Assembly (NCBI GenBank): GCA_033558025.1
Contig: JAUCEF010000018.1
Span: 4,402,001-4,466,000, forward strand
Length of the DNA: 64,000 nt
Reading direction: 5' to 3'
DNA from: Phytophthora sp. 'mugwort'
Taxonomy: Eukaryota; Oomycota; Peronosporomycetes; Peronosporales; Peronosporaceae
The stretch's first letter is position 1; each line of letters begins with the position of its first letter. The position numbers were made by a program, and so were the translations under genes. Below the pieces are notes generated by a model that had not been told where the DNA came from, did no database searches, and was given only the letters and a program-made list of their open reading frames with translations. This document shows positions 23,811-35,205 of this stretch, in pieces.

Positions 23811-26800
23811 TTACATGACAACGCAGGCGTTGTCACCTCCTCCTCCACTGTTCTTCTTCTTGGCTTCTTGATTTCCACTGCCACTATTAGTGCGGAAGGA
23901 AAAGTTGCGGCGTAGATAGCCCCGTAGCGCACGGTGTTCGCTCTTAAGTAGCTGGAACGCGTCCTTCAATACCACGTGGTCCTCGGCCGTAACACTTTCC
24001 TCCATCACGTGTTCTGTAGCAAGTTGCACTCGGAAGGCTGCCTTAGAAACCCTCATAGCTGCAACATAAGCTGACGATCCCTTGAGCGAGTGACTTTCAC
24101 GTCGCAACACGACGAAATCGCGCTTAGAGTACGCATCTTCAATACGGCGCATGAATTCCTCGCTCAAGCCTGCGTATTTTTCCAGTAAGTTGACAAACAA
24201 ACTCTCATTTGCACCGCATTGCTCCACCCCCAGCGAATAGTCGATCGGGTCGCCAGTCGGAATCACAACATCTTCAGGGGCCATCGTCGACGAGTATGCG
24301 CGTGCCGGTTTGTTCACCACAATCGTCGAGCTGGTCGCACTTTCTCCTGCATCCTGCTGCTGATTGTTGCCATCGCTCGATGAAAACGAGTTCGGGGTAG
24401 AGTATGGCGTATGTTCTGTCGCATTCATTGGGTAGATTCCCGCTGCCTTCGCTGCAGCAAACAAGTTCGTGCCAACAATATTCGACGCATTCACCAGATT
24501 TCCAGGACGTGTCGACGGTGCAGTTTTCGACGATTCAGGCGTCTCGCGCTGGGTATCCACTGGTCCGATGGTGCGTCCGACAGTCCCCGAGCTTGTTGAG
24601 TTGCTCTTGCACTCGCTGATAGTCGTAAGCGACATCAGCAACGCCTCGGAGCCCGCTGCCGTTTGAATTCCACTCGGTTGGCCAATCATCATCGGATCTT
24701 CGAGCTCCAAATCCGAGATGGCGCGGTCGAGATCCAGCTTCTCCTCGTGTCTAGAGGCCGCGACCAAGTTGGCAGCATTCTGGCAGGTTTGGCCATCAGC
24801 ATCGACATTGCTACTATCCGCTAAGGGACGAGGACAGTGTTGACCCAGAAAACGCACTCGCATCCACTTCCGAATCGCCTTTCGCAGCTCCGTTTTCGAG
24901 ATTGGTTTGACGATAAATTCATCCATGCCAGCGTCCAGACATTTCTTCCGATCGCCACTCATAGCATACGCTGTGACGCCAATAATGGGGATACGCGGGA
25001 GCTTGTGCTGCTTCTCGAAGACGCGAATATTACGGGTGGATTCATACCCATTCATGATTGGCATCTCGCAGTCCATCAGCACAATATCGTACGAATCATG
25101 ATGCTCCTGGTACATCTGATACGCGTCTAGGCCGTTCGTCTCCCACTGAAGCAAGTGGTTGTCCTCCATGAAGAAGCTCTTGACGACTTCCCAGTTAAAT
25201 TCATTATCTTCCACCACCAAGATGCGAGCATGTTTGGGTACGAGCTCCGACATGGACGCATTGTGTCTTGCACTGCTGGCTGCTAAAGAGGATGCAGCTC
25301 CTGCCTCAGCGACCAGAATCGCCGGGTATTTCTGAATGAGATCATCATCTTCGTCCTCAAGACGACGCACCACAACCGTAAAGAAGAACTCTGAGCCCTC
25401 CCCCAGCTCACTGTCTACGTCAATATCGCCGTCCATCAGCTCCACGAGCTGTTTGCAGATAGCAAGACCCAATCCAGAGCCTGTAGGGTTGTTCTTGCGC
25501 GTACGCTCCAGCTTTGTGAAGAGCGAAAACAATCGCGATTTCTCCTCATCGTCCATACCGACACCGGTATCAATAACTTGGAATAAAAGCTTCACACAAT
25601 GCTTTGGCAGGTCGGGAGACGGCACCATGTTGCATCGAACTGTGATCGATCCCTCGTTCGTGAATTTAATGGCATTTGATAACAAATTGAGCAACACCTG
25701 ACGAAGTCGACTGACGTCACCAATGACGCGCTTTGGAACCTTTGGCGAGCATTCCAATGTTAGTTTGATGTGCTTTTCGCGGGCCTTAAACTTGAAAATC
25801 TCCACCGAATATTCCAATAAATCTTGCATCTGGAACGGATCCGCTGAGATCTCCATATGTCCTGCTTCAATCTTCGACAAGTCGAGGATATCGTTGATTA
25901 AATTCAGCAGCAACGATCCAGAAATGTAGGCAATATGCACATAACGCTCGGGTGTCTTGTCCAGCTTTTGGTCGCGTAGGAGTTCCAGCATCCCCAACAC
26001 ACCGTTCAGAGGAGTTCGTAGCTCGTGACTAAATGAAGCGAGAAAATTCACCTTTGCAGCCTCCATGTGCTTCTTCGCCGTGTAGTCTTGGCCCACTCCA
26101 ATCACACCACGAATGTTACCGTGCATATCTTTCTTACTAGAAGCATTCACAAGAAGCAGCAAGGAAAGTCCGGCAGCGGTCGTCATAGGAAGTTCCATTT
26201 CCTCAACATCAATGCCAATCAGTGCCTGGTTCAGTAGTTTTCGCACTTCGGGGCGATTCTCGGCATTAATAAACGCATCCACCAACGATAGTCCAAGAAC
26301 CGTCGACTTGTGGAAGCCCGTAATTTCCTCAATCTTCTGGTTCCACTCGTTAATGCAGCCAAACGTGTCGACACCAAAGATCGGAGCATTCGCTGTATCA
26401 ATCAATCGAAAGTACTCGTGTTCCTGCGCGATACGATCGGTAATGTCCTGGCCAATACCTACCACACCAACAATATTGCCGTGCATATCATTACGAGGGG
26501 TAGCGTTCAGAAGAATCTCAATGCGCGTGCCGGGGCGTGTTATCAATGGGAACTCGAAGTTCGCAGTCTGGATCCCATTCAGCGCCTTACTGAATACGTC
26601 TGCTACGATAGGTCGGTACTCTGGCGAAATGAACGTCTCTACCAAATTCTCTCCAATCACTTCTGCCGTCGAGTATTTCGTGATCTGCGCAGCCTTCTTG
26701 TTCCAAATGTTCACGCACAGGTTGGCATCCACACCAAAAATTGGAGCATTGGCCGTATCAATCAGGCGCGTGTACTCTTGCTCCTGCACAATGCGATCAG

Positions 26801-29800
26801 TTAAGTCCTGACCGATGCCCACAACGCCCACGATCTCACCGTGCTGGTCAAACCTCGCCGTCGCATTCATACGAATATTTACCGTTCGACCGTTCTTTTT
26901 CTTCAATTCAACATCAAAATTCGATGTCTCGTCACCCTCTAGAGCCTTCCACAAAATAGTTTCCACAGCGTCACGATACTCTTCAGGGATAGCCCAGCTC
27001 ATCAAGTCTTTGCCATCAGCTTCCTCCTTTGAGAATCGCGTCATTTCAGCAGTTTTGTGATTCCATATATTGATCTTGCCCTGTGCATCGACACCAAAGA
27101 TCGGAGCATTTGCCTTCTCAATCAATCGAGCGTACTCTTGTTCCTGTGCGATCCGATCCGTGATATCTTGTCCGATACCTACCATGCCAATCACCGTTCC
27201 GTGCTCATTAAACCGAGGCGTGGCATTCAGTAGAATTTCCACACGTCGACCTGCTTTCGTGACCAATGGGAACTCGAAATTGGCCGTTTCGGTTCCATCC
27301 AGCGCCTTTGACAACACTGCGCCCACAGCTTGACGATAGTCTTCAGTAATGAACTGTTCCACGAGATTCTCGCCCAGTACTTCATCTGTTGAATACTGCA
27401 TAATCTCCGCAGCCTTCTTGTTCCATATATTTACGCGGCCTTCGCTGTCCACTCCGAAGATGGGAGCGTTAGCAGTATCAATCAAACGACTGTACTCTTG
27501 TTCCTGCGCAATACGTTCCGTGATATCCTGGCCGATACTCACCACACCGACAATTTCTCCCAACTCGTTGTACCGCGGCGTGGCATTCAGCAAAATCTCG
27601 ACACGGCGTCCAGACTTGGTGATCAGTGGGAAGTTAAAGTTGGCCGTTTGCACTCCGTTCAGTGCCTGCGAGAGCACCAAGCCCACAGCAGAACGATACC
27701 CCTCCGAGATAAACTCTTGCACCAAGTCCTTTCCAATGACCTCCTCGGCTGGGAACTGCGTGATCTCAGCGGACTTATCATTCCAAATATTGACGAGACC
27801 GGTCATGTCGACACCAAAAATGGGTGCATTGGCTGTGTCAATTAGACGGCTGTACTCCTGCTCTTGCACAATACGCTCCGTGATGTCCTGGCCGATACCG
27901 ACAACGCCCACGATATCACCATGTTGATTGTACCGCGGTGTCGCATTCAGTAAGATATCTACACGTCGGCCAGTCTTCGTAATGAGCGGAAACTCGAAAT
28001 TCGCCGTGCCTTCTCCCTCCATAGCCTTCGACATGACTTCTGACACCCCAGCGCGATAGTCGTGCGGGATAAAGCTCTCAACAAGGCGTGTTCCTCGTGC
28101 CTCCAGTACCGTGTACTCCATGATAGCTACAGCCTTGCGGTTCCAAATATCCACACGTCCGTCCATATCGATACCAAAAATCGGCGCATTGGCTGTATCA
28201 ATCAGTCGAATGTATTCTTCCTCTTGCGCGCGCTGATCAGTAAAGTCTTGTCCAATCCCTACTACGCCAGTGATCTTGCCGCTGTGGTCAAAGCGTGGCG
28301 TCGCGTTCAGTAGAATATCTAACTGTCTTCCACTCTTCGTTACCAAAGGGAACTCGAAATTTGCAGTCTCAATGCCTCCCATCGCCTTCGACAGCACATC
28401 TGCAACAGTGTCACGTGCATGCTCAGCGATAAAGCCAAGAAGGTCTTTGCCAATCGCCTGTACATACGAGTAATCAGTGATCGTGGCCGCCTTCTTATTC
28501 CAAATCGTCACGCGGAACTTCTTGTCCACACCCACAATGGGTGCATTAGCAGTGTCGATGAGACGGCTGTATTCTTGTTCCTGTACGATGCGTTCGGTAA
28601 TGTCCTGGCCAATGCCGACGACACCAACGATGACGCCGGCATGGTTATAACGCGGTGTGGCGTTCAGCAAGATCTCCACTTTCCGGCCATGTTTTGTGAT
28701 CAAAGGGAACTCAAAATTGGCCGTCTCGACCCCTTGGAGCGCCTTCTGGAAGACAGCGGCCACTTCCTCGCGATAGTCTTCGTGGATCAAGAACGAAACC
28801 AAGTCGACACCCATGACTTCGCCTGGCCAGTACTCGCTAATCTGTGCAGCCTTCTTGTTGAAAATGACGACGCATCCTTCCGTGTCAACACCGAAAATAG
28901 GGGCGTTGGCTGAATCCACCAGCTTGCTGTACTCCATCTCGCTCGCATTCCGCGCTGTCACGTCCTGTCCAATGGCCACAATGCGGTTCACACTTGTACC
29001 AGCTCCATCGACACTGACCTGGGGCGTGAGGCTCAGCAATAACTCAACGCGCGCGCCACTGGCGGTCTTCAGCGGCAGTTCGAACTCGGAAACTGACGTG
29101 TTGGTTGATGCAACACGCGCCAGCAGTTCGCCCACGAGAACGCGGAAGTCTTCGTGCACCAGGTCGACGAGCGGCGTGCCCATGACCTGCTCAATGGTGT
29201 AGCCCGTGAGCGCCTCAGCCTTTGGGTTCCATAGAACGATGTGTCCGTCACGATCGAGCTCCACGATGGGGGCGACCGCCTGCTGCGTTACTCGCGCGTA
29301 CTGTAGTTGCCACACGGTCACGTCCTGTCCGATGGCTACGACGTTCAACGCTTTGTCGTCGCTCGCGTCGACTGTCAAGTTTACGAGCAGTTTCACGTTG
29401 TGGCCGAGCTCTGGCGTGTTCAGTTCAATCTCAATGTCGCGCACAGTGGCGTTGACGTCAGCCAGCGCCTGCTCCAGTCCGCGCGTGAGGTCAACCTTCT
29501 TTGAACCTGTCACGAGCTCCGTGACGGGGCGGCCAAGCACGTCCGCGCTCGCGAATCCAGAGAGCTCCGCCAGCTTGTGGTTCCAGAACGTCAGGCAGCC
29601 CGTCCCATCCATGGCCAACGCTGGCGCATTTGCCTCGTTTAGAACGTGAAAGAGTCGAGGAGAGAGGCCCGACGAGTCGCGCGACGACGGGCTCGAGGAG
29701 ATGGCCGGCCGGCGCTCGGCCGCGTCGATGCCGCTGCCACTGCTGCAGTTGCTGTCACGCCTCGAGCGGCGTGTGCCCGCCGTGGCCGTGGCCATAGTCG

Positions 29801-29864
29801 TGTTCTTCTTCTTCTTCTGCTGCTGCTTGGTGTCCGTCCGGCATGGCATCGCCCCGGTGTCCAT
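23811..29864 (-). CDS. Hybrid histidine kinase with 10 tandem PAS domains and C-terminal CaaX box, 2017 aa
   Basis: Single exon; the first ATG in the long frame is at 29864 (an upstream GTG-led extension is not needed). After a basic, Ser-rich N-terminus there are 10 PAS/PAC units of about 120 residues, each with NAPIxGVD near its start and GQDxT at its end. Then HisKA with FSHELRTPLNG (His1280), HATPase (LLNLLSNAIKFTNEG, DTGVGMD, GSGLGLAICK), receiver with phospho-acceptor Asp1598 in LMDCEMPIMNG and the conserved Lys in IVKPIS, and HPt with His1925 in SHSLKGSS. A full His-Asp-His relay is therefore in one chain. No signal peptide or membrane helix is visible. The protein ends CVVM, a CaaX farnesylation motif identical to that of mammalian N-Ras. 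The PAS ligand is unknown; LOV flavin-Cys motifs are absent. Convergent with the MAPKK gene. Confidence 0.95.
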   Translation of the reverse strand: MDTGAMPCRTDTKQQQKKKKNTTMATATAGTRRSRRDSNCSSGSGIDAAERRPAISSSPSSRDSSGLSPRLFHVLNEANAPALAMDGTGCLTFWNHKLAELSGFASADVLGRPVTELVTGSKKVDLTRGLEQALADVNATVRDIEIELNTPELGHNVKLLVNLTVDASDDKALNVVAIGQDVTVWQLQYARVTQQAVAPIVELDRDGHIVLWNPKAEALTGYTIEQVMGTPLVDLVHEDFRVLVGELLARVASTNTSVSEFELPLKTASGARVELLLSLTPQVSVDGAGTSVNRIVAIGQDVTARNASEMEYSKLVDSANAPIFGVDTEGCVVIFNKKAAQISEYWPGEVMGVDLVSFLIHEDYREEVAAVFQKALQGVETANFEFPLITKHGRKVEILLNATPRYNHAGVIVGVVGIGQDITERIVQEQEYSRLIDTANAPIVGVDKKFRVTIWNKKAATITDYSYVQAIGKDLLGFIAEHARDTVADVLSKAMGGIETANFEFPLVTKSGRQLDILLNATPRFDHSGKITGVVGIGQDFTDQRAQEEEYIRLIDTANAPIFGIDMDGRVDIWNRKAVAIMEYTVLEARGTRLVESFIPHDYRAGVSEVMSKAMEGEGTANFEFPLITKTGRRVDILLNATPRYNQHGDIVGVVGIGQDITERIVQEQEYSRLIDTANAPIFGVDMTGLVNIWNDKSAEITQFPAEEVIGKDLVQEFISEGYRSAVGLVLSQALNGVQTANFNFPLITKSGRRVEILLNATPRYNELGEIVGVVSIGQDITERIAQEQEYSRLIDTANAPIFGVDSEGRVNIWNKKAAEIMQYSTDEVLGENLVEQFITEDYRQAVGAVLSKALDGTETANFEFPLVTKAGRRVEILLNATPRFNEHGTVIGMVGIGQDITDRIAQEQEYARLIEKANAPIFGVDAQGKINIWNHKTAEMTRFSKEEADGKDLMSWAIPEEYRDAVETILWKALEGDETSNFDVELKKKNGRTVNIRMNATARFDQHGEIVGVVGIGQDLTDRIVQEQEYTRLIDTANAPIFGVDANLCVNIWNKKAAQITKYSTAEVIGENLVETFISPEYRPIVADVFSKALNGIQTANFEFPLITRPGTRIEILLNATPRNDMHGNIVGVVGIGQDITDRIAQEHEYFRLIDTANAPIFGVDTFGCINEWNQKIEEITGFHKSTVLGLSLVDAFINAENRPEVRKLLNQALIGIDVEEMELPMTTAAGLSLLLLVNASSKKDMHGNIRGVIGVGQDYTAKKHMEAAKVNFLASFSHELRTPLNGVLGMLELLRDQKLDKTPERYVHIAYISGSLLLNLINDILDLSKIEAGHMEISADPFQMQDLLEYSVEIFKFKAREKHIKLTLECSPKVPKRVIGDVSRLRQVLLNLLSNAIKFTNEGSITVRCNMVPSPDLPKHCVKLLFQVIDTGVGMDDEEKSRLFSLFTKLERTRKNNPTGSGLGLAICKQLVELMDGDIDVDSELGEGSEFFFTVVVRRLEDEDDDLIQKYPAILVAEAGAASSLAASSARHNASMSELVPKHARILVVEDNEFNWEVVKSFFMEDNHLLQWETNGLDAYQMYQEHHDSYDIVLMDCEMPIMNGYESTRNIRVFEKQHKLPRIPIIGVTAYAMSGDRKKCLDAGMDEFIVKPISKTELRKAIRKWMRVRFLGQHCPRPLADSSNVDADGQTCQNAANLVAASRHEEKLDLDRAISDLELEDPMMIGQPSGIQTAAGSEALLMSLTTISECKSNSTSSGTVGRTIGPVDTQRETPESSKTAPSTRPGNLVNASNIVGTNLFAAAKAAGIYPMNATEHTPYSTPNSFSSSDGNNQQQDAGESATSSTIVVNKPARAYSSTMAPEDVVIPTGDPIDYSLGVEQCGANESLFVNLLEKYAGLSEEFMRRIEDAYSKRDFVVLRRESHSLKGSSAYVAAMRVSKAAFRVQLATEHVMEESVTAEDHVVLKDAFQLLKSEHRALRGYLRRNFSFRTNSGSGNQEAKKKNSGGGGDNACVVM

Positions 29865-31467
29865 CGAAAGTGAGGGATCCGCTTGAGGGCGGTGGCAGAA
29901 CGGCCGGAAACTCGAAAGAAAGGGCGCCACGCGGTGCGTCCCACGGCCGAGAACGGGGCGTGCGGACGAAGGCCTGCCTACCTGCCTGCGCGACGTGCAC
30001 AGTACGAGTTCCGGGGCTTACGAGGCCTTTTCGAGTGTGGCGGAGGAGCTTCTCGTGAGCCTGTCTCGGCTTGAGCCCCCAGGCGGATGTGTAACGTGAC
30101 TGTCCGGCTTCACTTGGCGTTGCTGAACTTCAGGCTTTTAGAGGACGGAGAGTACCGTGCCGAGAGAACAACTAATACAGCTGTGCCGGACTAAACAAGA
30201 CAGGTTGATGACGGTATAATTATAGTCTTGCAGAATCGTTTTTCACATGTTTATGGATAAATTTGGTTTCTTTTAATAGGCATTACAGGTAGTAGTAGTG
30301 AACACGTGAGTGTACATTTAGTATACACCTGATGCAAAGGATATACAGTAGCAGGATATGGGTTGCTGCACGGTGCAGTTTAAGCAAATTACGGTACGCG
30401 AGAGCAAATTGACATGAAATACAATCTAACACTCGCTGCTGACCAATCAAAAGGAGGTGCGCCCCGTCTGCACCTAAAGTTTCGACCAATGACGAACCGA
30501 ACCCTGCTGAAGGGAAGCGTCCGATCGCATTACGCTGGTCATGATGGACACATTCGCGTGCACTGTCTGCCGCTGCGGCGCCATCGATTGCTGCGCGTGG
30601 TGGCTGGCAGCGACATCGCTGCACGCACGCTGAGGTCGCTTCAACTGCTGCGCGTGGAGAGGCCTGACGCGCGGCAACATTTCGCGCAGGATAGACGCTG
30701 CGATTTGATCTTAAATGGACAGTAACACGTCTCTCACTTAAGAGGCTCCGAGGACCTCAGTTAGGTGGCTTCTGAAGCTGTGGCAGCCAGAATCCGCAAC
30801 TTCAGAAGCCTCCTCACAAGCTGTTGCACGTATAATCGTGCTGATCCCCGCAGATCGGCGCGAAGTTAATAACTTCAGCGGTTTTGCAAGGACCGACGTG
30901 AAACATGACGGCACCTGGCGGGGTAAAGCTCGGTCTGCGAAGGCCGTTCATCATCTCGGTACCGGTACGACATGGCTTGATTTCAGCTTGCGATCACATG
31001 CTGCAACTGTGCCAGTCTGTGACCACAGGAAGGCTTCACTTCTCACGCAGAGTGGCATGTAAACAACCCATCGGCTGACGAGGCCGAACAGACGAATGCG
31101 GGAGCTGACTCAGTCTCACACCACGAAATACCAAGGCGCCTCCTTCGAACATGTATTGCTAGCTTTTTCCACTGTGTTTCTGCTTGGGGCCCACTTCGGC
31201 AGTCGGTCCCACTTTTCCTGTCTCCTCTCCGCTCGGTCTCCGTCCTCCGGCCCCACCGAATTCGAATTTAGCCTCGCACGACAATCGCAGTGAATGCAGT
31301 GCAAGCGCTCGGCTCGACGGAGCACGGCGACGGACGGTTGCGTGTCGTGGACCTTTCTCATGCGCGAGTCTTCATCGTGGTGAGATGAGAGATGCGCACG
31401 CCAGAAGGGCGCATGCACGCTGCCGTCGCCGCCTGCACGGGGACATCAACAACAAAACCGTGGGTCT
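29865..31467. other. Intergenic, no gene seen
   Basis: The interval holds the upstream region of the 10-PAS kinase and the downstream region of the Rab18 gene. The open frames present lack recognisable domains and exon structure. A pyrimidine-rich TCACTTT, similar to the oomycete initiator core YCAYTYY, is immediately upstream of the kinase ATG (about 29868-29874 on the minus strand). It is so close to the ATG that it may not be the true start site. Confidence 0.4.
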
Positions 31468-32490
<1,023 letters not shown>

Positions 32491-32833
32491 TGCACCTGGA
32501 ACTACGTCGTCACGACAGACGACACATGTCGTTAGGACGAGGAGCTAGGATGAAAGCTCCCCCCCCTTGGAGCGCGATTCCGCCCACTTTTCGAGGCCGA
32601 TTACCTGTTGGACTGATAGTGTGGGCGACGCGACGCGGGGACCGGAACTGCGGTTCTCTCGGGCTCTTCGCTTCCTTCCTTCTCCCGTCTCTGTATTGTC
32701 GGACCAGAAAACCCGCGTGGTCTTTTTGACGAATCGTAGAGAAGTATCCGTAATTCGTTATAGAGTTCACTCTCTAATCGCATACCTTAACCACAAAATC
32801 AATTGGGCATCTATTCTTATCTTAATAAGTTCC
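32491..32833. promoter_or_regulatory. Short bidirectional promoter region between Rab18 and PSMG3
   Basis: The start codons of the divergent Rab18 and PSMG3 genes are 343 bp apart, so the interval must carry both promoters. TCACTCT at 32767-32773, 61 bp before the PSMG3 ATG, fits the oomycete initiator core YCAYTYY. No TATA box is evident. The match is short and could be chance. Confidence 0.4.
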
Positions 32834-33452
32834 ATGGCTGAGACGGCGACACCAGTAGCGCTCCACACGAAGAAGGACCGGAAGGTGCTGGGCGAGTGGG
32901 CATAGGCCGCGTGGACATCTTGTACAGTGACTGACGGTACTGTTATGGGCAGAATATCAACGGGGTCCCAACCGATATTGCCGTCTCGATATTCGTAGAC
33001 CGTGTGTTCATCGTCGTGACGCAGCTGGGCACCTTCGGCACATTGGTAGGCGGCGCACAGATACAGCAATGTGTGTCGTTGCTTATTCGTATTTGACAAG
33101 CGCGCGTGTTGATGTAGGTGGAGGCTCACCAGAAAGACTCGATCAGCGGCAAATTCCAGCCGGAGATCCACGTTCGTCTTGGGCGGCGCGACGACCCGCT
33201 GCTGCTGGTGTACTCGAGGCAGTTCCTGGAGCATTTTGGGTATGTTGACGTTGAGATGCAGTATAGGCTGCGATGGGCAAAGAGATGATGCCAACGGGGT
33301 GCTTTTTCCTTGTTGTGCGCAGTGTACCTATCGGCCTGCCGGTCCTGGCGGCTATCGGGCTTAAGGACCGTTCATCGGGCACGTTTGAGGTTATCATGCA
33401 GAGCGTGAGAGAGCTAATTGGCCAAGTCCAGAGCGTGCAGGGCCAGCCGTAA
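32834..33452 (+). CDS. psmg3: Proteasome assembly chaperone 3 (PSMG3/PAC3-like), 131 aa, four exons
   Basis: Exons are 32834-32884, 32953-33045, 33118-33239 and 33323-33452, with GT/AG junctions and agreeing phases. The predicted protein has GVPTDIAVSIFVDRVFIVVTQ followed by LGTFGTL, then LGRRDDPLLLVYSRQFLEHF and a C-terminal LAAIGLKDRSSGTFEVI. This pattern and the length of about 130 residues match PSMG3, which forms a heterodimer with PAC4 and guides assembly of the 20S proteasome alpha ring. Recognition rests on motif memory, but the aligned positions cover almost the whole protein. The gene is easily missed because every exon is short. It shares its promoter region with Rab18. Confidence 0.85.
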
Positions 33453-34531
33453 CGCGTTGAGTCTATGTAGTAAATCCCCCATGAAGTGAACAAGTTGCTC
33501 CGAAGAACAGCATGCCGCATTTCATCCGACGAATCGTTAAGTTTATGTAGGAACCTACCTCGAAGTACTTCCCAGTGTGATCTAGGACATTTGTGTAGGA
33601 AGCCATGATGGAGGTGAGTTATGTGCAGTGCCTTGCTGTTGGATGACTCAATGTCGATGATGTGCGCCTGAACAAGCAACGTCACAGCTCTAGCCGCAAT
33701 AAAGGGCTTACGCGCTGAAGTCGCCCGGCAACTACAGTCGCTGCAGCCCTACACAAGGATGCACTCTTGGAGTACACAGTGGATGGGAAGCGACAACGTA
33801 GCCAGATATACCTTTGTGCGTTCTCATCCTGCTTGGTTCTGGGAAAACCGCGGTTATAGCACTATCCCTTGAAGTCGCGAGGTTTGGCTTCTTCAACGCC
33901 CGCAAACACCTGGTGCCACTAGTGGATGTGGCCCCCGCTATTCTCGGCATTCTCAGCACTGTTAGTGCAAGGTGTTCGCTTCGCTGCTACGTTGCTGTGC
34001 GAGAAAACGTTAAGTGTCTGAAGGGTCCGCAGACCAGGCGTGCTTGATTCGTCGGAGTCCGAGCAATCGCAATCCGGGCCGGACCGGACCCAGCAGTAGC
34101 TCGCGAAATCGGCTCTATGCTATGCACCAAGAAGAGCTACGATGTGGTTGCATTTGTACGCGCAATGACAAGCAAGATATATGAGTGTGCCGTGTTACCC
34201 CATCGGGCCAAAGCGCGGTCCCCAAAACAAACGCTGTCGTTTCCCGAGCAACTTTATAATCAGGCTGCATGAATCGCCGGATTCTTTCCATGGAAGCGTT
34301 AAACCTTAAGCTGGCCAATCACAGACCATCATGTATAAAATTTCAACCACTCAGAAGTCCCGCTGGGACCCGAAGTTGAAGTTGTGGTTCCGCAACGGAC
34401 CAATGCCGATGCTCATCGTCGTGCTCGGCAGCCGCCCTGGCTATTGAAGCTCTCAGTTTGCAATTTGCCGGCTCCTGCGCACCTACTCGACCGGACCCAG
34501 CCAGCCAGCAATTACTCCAGCTTTCTCCAAG
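33453..34531. other. Intergenic, no gene seen
   Basis: Open frames here (for example 33814-34047 on the plus strand) have no recognisable domain or convincing exon structure. Likely the 3' region of PSMG3 and upstream region of the next small gene. Confidence 0.4.
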
Positions 34532-34863
34532 ATGTCCAAGACCTCCACCGTTGACACTAGTGCGCCGCTGCTGCAGCCACAATACCGCCGATACTACCTG
34601 TCACTAACCAACAGTTGCTTGCTGTCCCAGACTCACCGACGAAGTCGGAGTGCCTGGAGCTGTTCCGCGCACTGAAGAACAAGGACGAGCTGTCGCGCTC
34701 GTGCAAAGAGATCATGCAGATGATCACGGCCAATGACAAGGGTGTCTTGGAGAACGAGCCGCTCAACACGTCTGGCGGCAGCCGGACGCGCGGCGGCATC
34801 AGCCACGCTGCGCTGCAACGCCGTTATACGGGCAAGATGTCGGGCGTTAGCCTTTCGGGTTGA
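34532..34863 (+). CDS. Small unknown protein, 86 aa, two exons
   Basis: Proposed exons are 34532-34559 and 34631-34863, joined in phase 1 across a 71-bp intron (GTGCGC donor, CCCAG acceptor). The protein starts MSKTSTVDT, followed by a helical segment (SECLELFRALKNKDELSRSCKEIMQMI) and a Gly/Ser/Arg-rich C-terminus. Composition and codon use resemble the neighbouring genes. I do not recognise a family. It is flanked by genes in the same direction. The intron choice is the simplest that restores frame; other splice forms are possible. Confidence 0.5.
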
Positions 34864-35205
34864 GGCGCTGTCCAAGACCGCAAGATCGAGTCCAGTCCAG
34901 TCGAGCCCAGTCCCACTCGTTGTGTGGTGTGTTCTCTTCATCAAGTCACGTAGAAGAGCCGTGTAGAGGGATAAGAAGGCCAGGGGCGGCCGGATGTAGC
35001 TGTACCAATACCCCCTCACACTGTCTCCGCATTTTCAACATTTATTCACCCAAATAACCCATTTCCAATAATGATTGTTGCGCGATGTTTTATCTTCTTG
35101 CGGTGTGAGCTAAAATTCATTTTGTCCTTCTGTCACCCATCTGGGTGATTGGGTCTTACTCTTTGCCACTCAATTGTAACTTGTGTCAAGCACCACCCCA
35201 CGAAA

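Noticed and set aside
26113..29649. Plus-strand open frames of 80-230 codons opposite the 10-PAS kinase
   Set aside because: Same reason: antisense shadows of the PAS repeats, with no independent start context or motif.
33814..34047. Plus-strand frame with LLGSGKTAV resembling a P-loop
   Set aside because: It lacks the full Gly-x4-GK[ST] pattern, and no downstream NTPase motif or exon structure supports a gene.
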